Positions 60,186-64,000 of a DNA stretch of 64,000 nucleotides are shown one piece after another. Within the stretch, counting starts at the first letter, position 1. Each line of letters begins with the position of its first letter. This DNA comes from an uncultured Sutterella sp. GTDB lineage: Bacteria; Pseudomonadota; Gammaproteobacteria; Burkholderiales; Burkholderiaceae_F. The position numbers and the translations under genes are program-made. Where the stretch lies: NCBI GenBank assembly GCA_905194315.1, contig CAJJRX010000002.1, positions 56,376 through 120,375 of the forward strand. The letters are read 5' to 3'. The notes under the pieces were generated by a model. It did no database searches and was not told the origin of the DNA. It worked only from the letters and a program-made list of their open reading frames with translations.

Positions 60186-62078
60186 ATGAATCGTTACCCC
60201 CTTTGGAAATACATCGTTATTCTGGTCGCGCTGCTGATCGGCGTGGTCTATACGATGCCGAATTTCTACGGTGAGTCGCCTGCAGTGCAGGTGTCCTCCG
60301 GGAAGGCCACCGTCAAGGTCACCGAGGATACGCTTCACAATGTGGAGTCGCTGCTGCAGACGGCGGGTCTGCATCCGAATGGCATTTTCTTTGAGCAGGG
60401 CGCTCAGCAGAATACCATCCGTGTGCGTTTTGACCCGACTGAAGCCGAAAAACAGCTGCAGGCCCGTGAAGTGCTGGAAAAGGCACTCAACAAGGATCCT
60501 GCTGATCCCGCCTACATTGTGGCGCTCAATCTGGTGCCCAACACGCCGAGCTGGCTTCTGAGCATTAACGCGCTGCCGATGTATCTCGGTCTGGACCTTC
60601 GCGGCGGCGTGCACTTCCTGCTGCAGGTTGATATGACCGCGGCAGTGACCAAGCGCATGGAAGCCTCGCTCAACGATATCCGCACCCAGCTGCGTGACAA
60701 ACGCATCCGTCATACCGGCATCAGCCGCACGGGCGATGTGGTTGAAGTGCAGTTTGCCGATGCCGAAGAGCGCGCCAAGGCCAATGACCTGATGCGCAAT
60801 ACGCAGCCCGATATGGTGCTGACGCTCCCAGAGGCGAGTGCCGCGCCCTATGTTCTGCGTGCCACGCTTTCCCAGAAAGCCATGCGTTCTGTGCAGGACT
60901 ACGCGCTCAAGCAGAACATCTCCACACTGCATAACCGAATCAATGAACTCGGTGTTGCGGAACCTGTGATCGCCCAGCAGGGTGCTGACCGTATTGTTGT
61001 TCAGCTCCCGGGCGTGCAGGATACCGCCAAGGCCAAGGACATTCTCGGCCGTACGGCAACGCTGGAAGTTCGCCTCGTTGATGATTCGCCTGAAGCGCTC
61101 TCGCAGATGGCCTCCGGTAATGTGCCTTTTGGCGATGAAAAATTCACCGACCGTGAAGGCAATCCGCTGCTGGTCAAGCGTCGCGTGATTCTTACCGGTG
61201 ACAACCTCAACGACGCTCAGCCGGGCTTTGATTCCCAGACGCAGGAACCGACGGTGAACCTTGAGCTCGATAACCGCGGCGCACGCATCTTCAAGGATGT
61301 CACCCACGAAAACGTCGGCAAGCGTATCGCCATCATCCTCTTTGAAAAGGGTAAGGGTGAAGTGGTGACGGCGCCTGTGGTGCGTCAGGAAATCGGCGGC
61401 GGCCGTGTGCAGATTTCCGGTCGTATGACCGCTACGGAAGCCACCGACACCGCTCTGCTGCTGCGTGCAGGCTCTCTGGCTGCTCCGATGGAAATTGTTG
61501 AAGAACGTCTGATCGGGCCTAGCCTTGGTGAAGCCAACATTGCTGCCGGGTTCCGTTCCACGCTGTACGGCTTTATCATCATCGCCGTCTTCATGGCGGT
61601 TTACTATCAGGTCTTCGGTGTGGTCAGCGCAATCTCGCTGGTATCGAATGTGATGATGCTGATCGCTGTGCTGTCGATGCTGCAGGCCACGCTGACGCTG
61701 CCGGGTATTGCCGCTATCGCACTGACTCTCGGTATGGCCGTGGACTCGAATGTGCTCATTAACGAACGTATCCGTGAAGAACTCCGTGCCGGCAGACTGC
61801 CTCAGCTTGCCATAACGGAAGGTTACGATCGCGCCTTTGCAACGATTCTGGACTCGAACATCACGAGTCTGATTGCCGGTCTGGCGCTGCTGATCTTCGG
61901 TTCGGGTCCGGTGCGCGGCTTTGCCGTGGTGCACTGTATCGGTATCTGCACATCGATCTTCACGTCGGTGAGCGTCTCCCGTGCCATGATCAATCTGATC
62001 TACGGCCGCAAGAAGAAACTCGCGCGCGTGCATATCGGTCAGATCTGGCGTCCTGACGCAGACAAGTCGAAGTCATAA
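60186..62078 (+). CDS. secD: Protein translocase subunit SecD
   Basis: Inner-membrane protein that uses the proton gradient to pull exported proteins. The N-terminal membrane helix (WKYIVILVALLIGVVYTMP) precedes a large periplasmic part, with LGLDLRGGVHFLLQVD (P1 head) and the motif NELGVAEPVIAQQG. Five more helices follow from about residue 455 (LYGFIIIAVFMAVYYQVFG, TLGMAVDSNVLINERIREEL, FADFTT-type region as FGSGPVRGFAV). Length is 630 aa. secF follows 17 bp later. Confidence 0.97.
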   Translation: MNRYPLWKYIVILVALLIGVVYTMPNFYGESPAVQVSSGKATVKVTEDTLHNVESLLQTAGLHPNGIFFEQGAQQNTIRVRFDPTEAEKQLQAREVLEKALNKDPADPAYIVALNLVPNTPSWLLSINALPMYLGLDLRGGVHFLLQVDMTAAVTKRMEASLNDIRTQLRDKRIRHTGISRTGDVVEVQFADAEERAKANDLMRNTQPDMVLTLPEASAAPYVLRATLSQKAMRSVQDYALKQNISTLHNRINELGVAEPVIAQQGADRIVVQLPGVQDTAKAKDILGRTATLEVRLVDDSPEALSQMASGNVPFGDEKFTDREGNPLLVKRRVILTGDNLNDAQPGFDSQTQEPTVNLELDNRGARIFKDVTHENVGKRIAIILFEKGKGEVVTAPVVRQEIGGGRVQISGRMTATEATDTALLLRAGSLAAPMEIVEERLIGPSLGEANIAAGFRSTLYGFIIIAVFMAVYYQVFGVVSAISLVSNVMMLIAVLSMLQATLTLPGIAAIALTLGMAVDSNVLINERIREELRAGRLPQLAITEGYDRAFATILDSNITSLIAGLALLIFGSGPVRGFAVVHCIGICTSIFTSVSVSRAMINLIYGRKKKLARVHIGQIWRPDADKSKS

Positions 62079-62095
62079 CGGTGAGGTGAAATAAG

Positions 62096-63028
62096 ATGGA
62101 ATTTTTCCGAATTCATAGAACCATTCCGTTCATGAAGTACCGCCACATTCTGAACACGGTTTCGGTCGTGAGCTTTGTGCTGGCAGTGTTCTGGCTTGTT
62201 ACACACGGTTTGGCATTCTCGATTGAGTTTACCGGCGGTACGCAGATGGAGGTTCATTATCCTGCTGCTGCGAACACCGAACAGATCCGTGACGATCTGA
62301 AGTCTGTCTCCAAGGAAGTGCTTGTGCAGACTTTCGGCACGGCCTCTGATGTGGTTATCCGCATGCCCAACAAGGAAGGACAGAATTCGTCCCAGGTGGC
62401 CGCCGAGGTCATGAAGGTGATTCAGGCTAAAACCCCGGAAGCTGTTCTGACGCGTACCGAGTTCGTCGGTCCGCAGGTGGGCGAAGAGCTTGCTCAGGAC
62501 GGGGGTACCGCACTTGCCCTGGTTGTTGTCGGTATCATGATCTACCTGGCCTTCCGTTTCGAATGGAAGTTCTCGGTGGCGGCGATTATCGCCAACCTGC
62601 ATGACGTGATTATCGTCGTGGGGATCTTCTCCTTTATGGAGTGGGAATTCTCGCTGCCGGTGCTCGCTGCTGTGCTTGCCGTGCTCGGTTACTCCGTGAA
62701 CGAATCGGTGATTATTTTTGACCGTGTGCGTGAACACTTCCGCACCATGCGTCGTGCCGATACGATCGAGGTGATCAACTCTGCTATTACCGCAACGATC
62801 TCCCGTACGGTGATCACGCATACATCGACGCTCTGTATGACGCTCTCGATGTTCTTCTTCGGCGGTCCGGCTCTGCATTACTTCGCGCTGGCTCTGACCA
62901 TCGGTATTTTGCTGGGCGTTTATTCTTCTGTGTTCGTGTCCGCTGCGATTGCCTTGTACTTAGGAGTCAAACGCGAGGACTTGGTGAAGAAGGTTCGCAA
63001 AGACGAAATCTCCGATATGGTTCCGTAA
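62096..63028 (+). CDS. secF: Protein translocase subunit SecF
   Basis: Partner of SecD with six membrane helices. GLAFSIEFTGGTQMEVHYP, VGPQVGEELAQDGG, VAAIIANLHDVIIVVG, GYSVNESVIIFDRVREHF and RTVITHTSTLCMTLSMFFFGGPAL are the family blocks. Length is 310 aa. Confidence 0.97.
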   Translation: MEFFRIHRTIPFMKYRHILNTVSVVSFVLAVFWLVTHGLAFSIEFTGGTQMEVHYPAAANTEQIRDDLKSVSKEVLVQTFGTASDVVIRMPNKEGQNSSQVAAEVMKVIQAKTPEAVLTRTEFVGPQVGEELAQDGGTALALVVVGIMIYLAFRFEWKFSVAAIIANLHDVIIVVGIFSFMEWEFSLPVLAAVLAVLGYSVNESVIIFDRVREHFRTMRRADTIEVINSAITATISRTVITHTSTLCMTLSMFFFGGPALHYFALALTIGILLGVYSSVFVSAAIALYLGVKREDLVKKVRKDEISDMVP

Positions 63029-63053
63029 TTCCGTTCGGATATTGTTCTAAAGA

Positions 63054-63079
63054 GAGGGGGCTTCGGCCCCCTTGCTTTT
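63054..63079 (+). terminator. Terminator after secF
   Basis: GGGGGC / GCCCCC with a UUCG tetraloop, an extended A-T foot and a GCTTTTT tail. Confidence 0.85.
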
Positions 63080-63159
63080 TGGATAGACCTAATCGGGTAA
63101 TCAAACAGCCGAATAATTCGTCATCCTCCTAAGATGGAAGTCTTAAGGGGATTTGTTGA

Positions 63160-63717
63160 ATGAAGACTGCATTTCGTTGGTTTATTTTTTCCGTCAGCCA
63201 TGTGGAGGATTTCCACGGACGCGCAGGAAGAGTCGAAGTGTGGAGCTTCGTATTTTTTCAATGCATCTTTCTTGCGCTGGCGGCAGGCATTGATTTGCTT
63301 TTCACCGGTTTTCCGATCGTCCTGCCGATTTATGCGGCTTTAACATCAATTCCTTCCGTTCTATTGTTTATTCGCCGATTACATGACTGCGGATATTCGG
63401 GTTGGTGGGTTTTTCCTGCTATAGTTCCTCCGATTTGCTTTTTTGTCATGTGCTGGGCTCCTGATCCGGCACAGCCGAACAAGTACGGAACGACCGAGCG
63501 TCTGCCTTCGAAGAATCTGCGAGCGAAAACAGTGCCTCCGTTAATTGACGGCATTGAGTATTTGACGCCGCCTCCGATGCCTTTTGAACCGGCAGTAAAA
63601 AGACGCGAAGAATTGTTCGAAAAAGAGCAGAAAGAAATTATTGAACAAGAGAAAGTACCTAACAGCAAGGAGACACAAAATGAAAAAGACATCCGCCAAA
63701 CAGGCCAAAAAGATTGA
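63160..63717 (+). CDS. DUF805 family membrane protein with long charged tail
   Basis: The first 105 residues are a DUF805 unit: FHGRAGRVEVWSFVFFQ, then hydrophobic segments at about 28-50 and 55-72, and FIRRLHDCGYSGWWVF with a last helix at about 85-103. The remaining 80 residues are cytoplasmic-type, Pro-rich and then Glu/Lys-rich, longer than most family members. Function unknown. AAGGGG lies upstream of ATG 63160. Its 3' end overlaps the next gene by 38 bp. Confidence 0.8.
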   Translation: MKTAFRWFIFSVSHVEDFHGRAGRVEVWSFVFFQCIFLALAAGIDLLFTGFPIVLPIYAALTSIPSVLLFIRRLHDCGYSGWWVFPAIVPPICFFVMCWAPDPAQPNKYGTTERLPSKNLRAKTVPPLIDGIEYLTPPPMPFEPAVKRREELFEKEQKEIIEQEKVPNSKETQNEKDIRQTGQKD

Positions 63718-64000
63718 AAAACGCATTCTCGCCGTTGTCGCTGATCTGAAGAAAGCCAAAAAGGCCCGTAAGATCGAACACATCGAAATGGCTGAGAAGT
63801 TCCTGGCCAACCTGACTGCAAAACTTGATGTTGCAGCTGCCGATCTGAAAGCTAAGAAAGAGAAGCTGATCTTGGCTCAGGAAGCTAAAGAGAACGCCAA
63901 GGCCCAAGCAGCCGAATACAAAGAAGGCGGCAAAGAAGCTAAGGCTGAAGAAAAAGCTGCTGATGAAGGCAAGGCTAAAGAAGCTAAAGTTAAAGAGGCC
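63680..64000 (+). CDS. Lys/Ala/Glu-rich, histone H1-like helical protein (3' end outside window)
   Basis: From ATG 63680 (AAGGAGA at 63667-63673) the frame is open to the window end. The protein starts MKKTSAKQAKKIEKRILA and is dominated by Lys, Ala and Glu with a heptad-like pattern. It becomes repetitive (KEAKAEEKAADEGKAKEAK). This resembles bacterial KA-rich DNA-binding or coiled-coil proteins, but the many Glu residues weaken a histone-like reading. It overlaps the DUF805 gene in another frame. Confidence 0.6.
   Translation, partial: MKKTSAKQAKKIEKRILAVVADLKKAKKARKIEHIEMAEKFLANLTAKLDVAAADLKAKKEKLILAQEAKENAKAQAAEYKEGGKEAKAEEKAADEGKAKEAKVKEA

Noticed and set aside
60111..62033. 640-codon open frame on the - strand opposite secD
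   Set aside because: Antisense shadow; composition rich in His, Arg and Gln with no domain. Similar shadows lie opposite tkt, the purine permease and proS.

Overview
The window is a bacterial chromosome segment, almost certainly from a betaproteobacterium of the order Burkholderiales. Gene content and order point to the Sutterellaceae type (host-associated, reduced genome). This is inferred from blocks that are typically betaproteobacterial: argJ-mutT-yacG-zapD-coaE, ispB / rplU-rpmA-obg-proB, ybgC-tolQRA beside ruvCAB, ffh / ccsA-like-PP0621-ampD, accB-accC-prmA-DUF3426-pfkB, mpl-yqiA-RNB, tkt-gap-pgk, purM / hda-HAD-pcnB-folK, yjgA-mog and queA-tgt-yajC-secD-secF. Nearly all genes are housekeeping genes, coding density is high and many genes abut or overlap.

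Layout. 1-4774: the end of a decayed ArgJ-like gene and mutT on +, then yacG, zapD, coaE, a tRNA-Pro and ispB on -. 4867-11484: a divergent promoter region, then L21/L27, Obg, a purine permease, proB and proS on +. 11614-18179: a long - strand run from ffh through ruvC-ruvA-ruvB to ybgC-tolQ-tolR-tolA. 18612-21038: ccsA-like, PP0621, ampD and yggT on +. 21035-25624: the accB-accC-prmA-DUF3426-kinase operon on -. 26163-34861: cell-wall recycling (mpl), an esterase, an RNB nuclease, a DMT transporter, mgtE, a KTSC protein and a lytic transglycosylase. 34978-45704: rsmE, tkt-gap-pgk, pepT, a DedA protein and mutL-miaA. 45758-50792: purM diverging from hda-HAD-pcnB-folK and a tRNA-Leu. 50793-56282: an accessory stretch with a decayed integrase beside the tRNA-Leu, an LtaS-like sulfatase, an IS630-derived gene, an unusual MogA-esterase fusion and yjgA. 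56283-57314: about 1 kb without a protein gene that I read as a tandem pair of small RNAs. 57315-64000: queA-tgt-yajC-secDF, a DUF805 membrane protein and a Lys/Ala/Glu-rich protein cut by the window end.

The most interesting observation is in 56388-57187. Two diverged copies of one - strand unit lie about 520 bp apart. Each has a Fur-box-like palindrome, an almost identical sigma70-type promoter (TTGATT-17-TATATT), about 170 nt that fold into the same two stem-loops, and a Rho-independent terminator. The copies differ by compensatory changes in all three stems, while loops and one unpaired stretch (CTCCGGCACT) are kept. Neither a shared start codon nor a reading frame survives. The arrangement recalls the tandem, Fur-controlled PrrF RNAs of Pseudomonas, so a duplicated iron-responsive sRNA locus is my main proposal. 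The role of Fur here is inference. Other points worth a look are the MogA-hydrolase fusion, an ArgJ relative without its nucleophile motif, an integration scar at tRNA-Leu, a transposase-derived gene without its catalytic residues, and candidate structured leaders before mgtE, tkt and secD.
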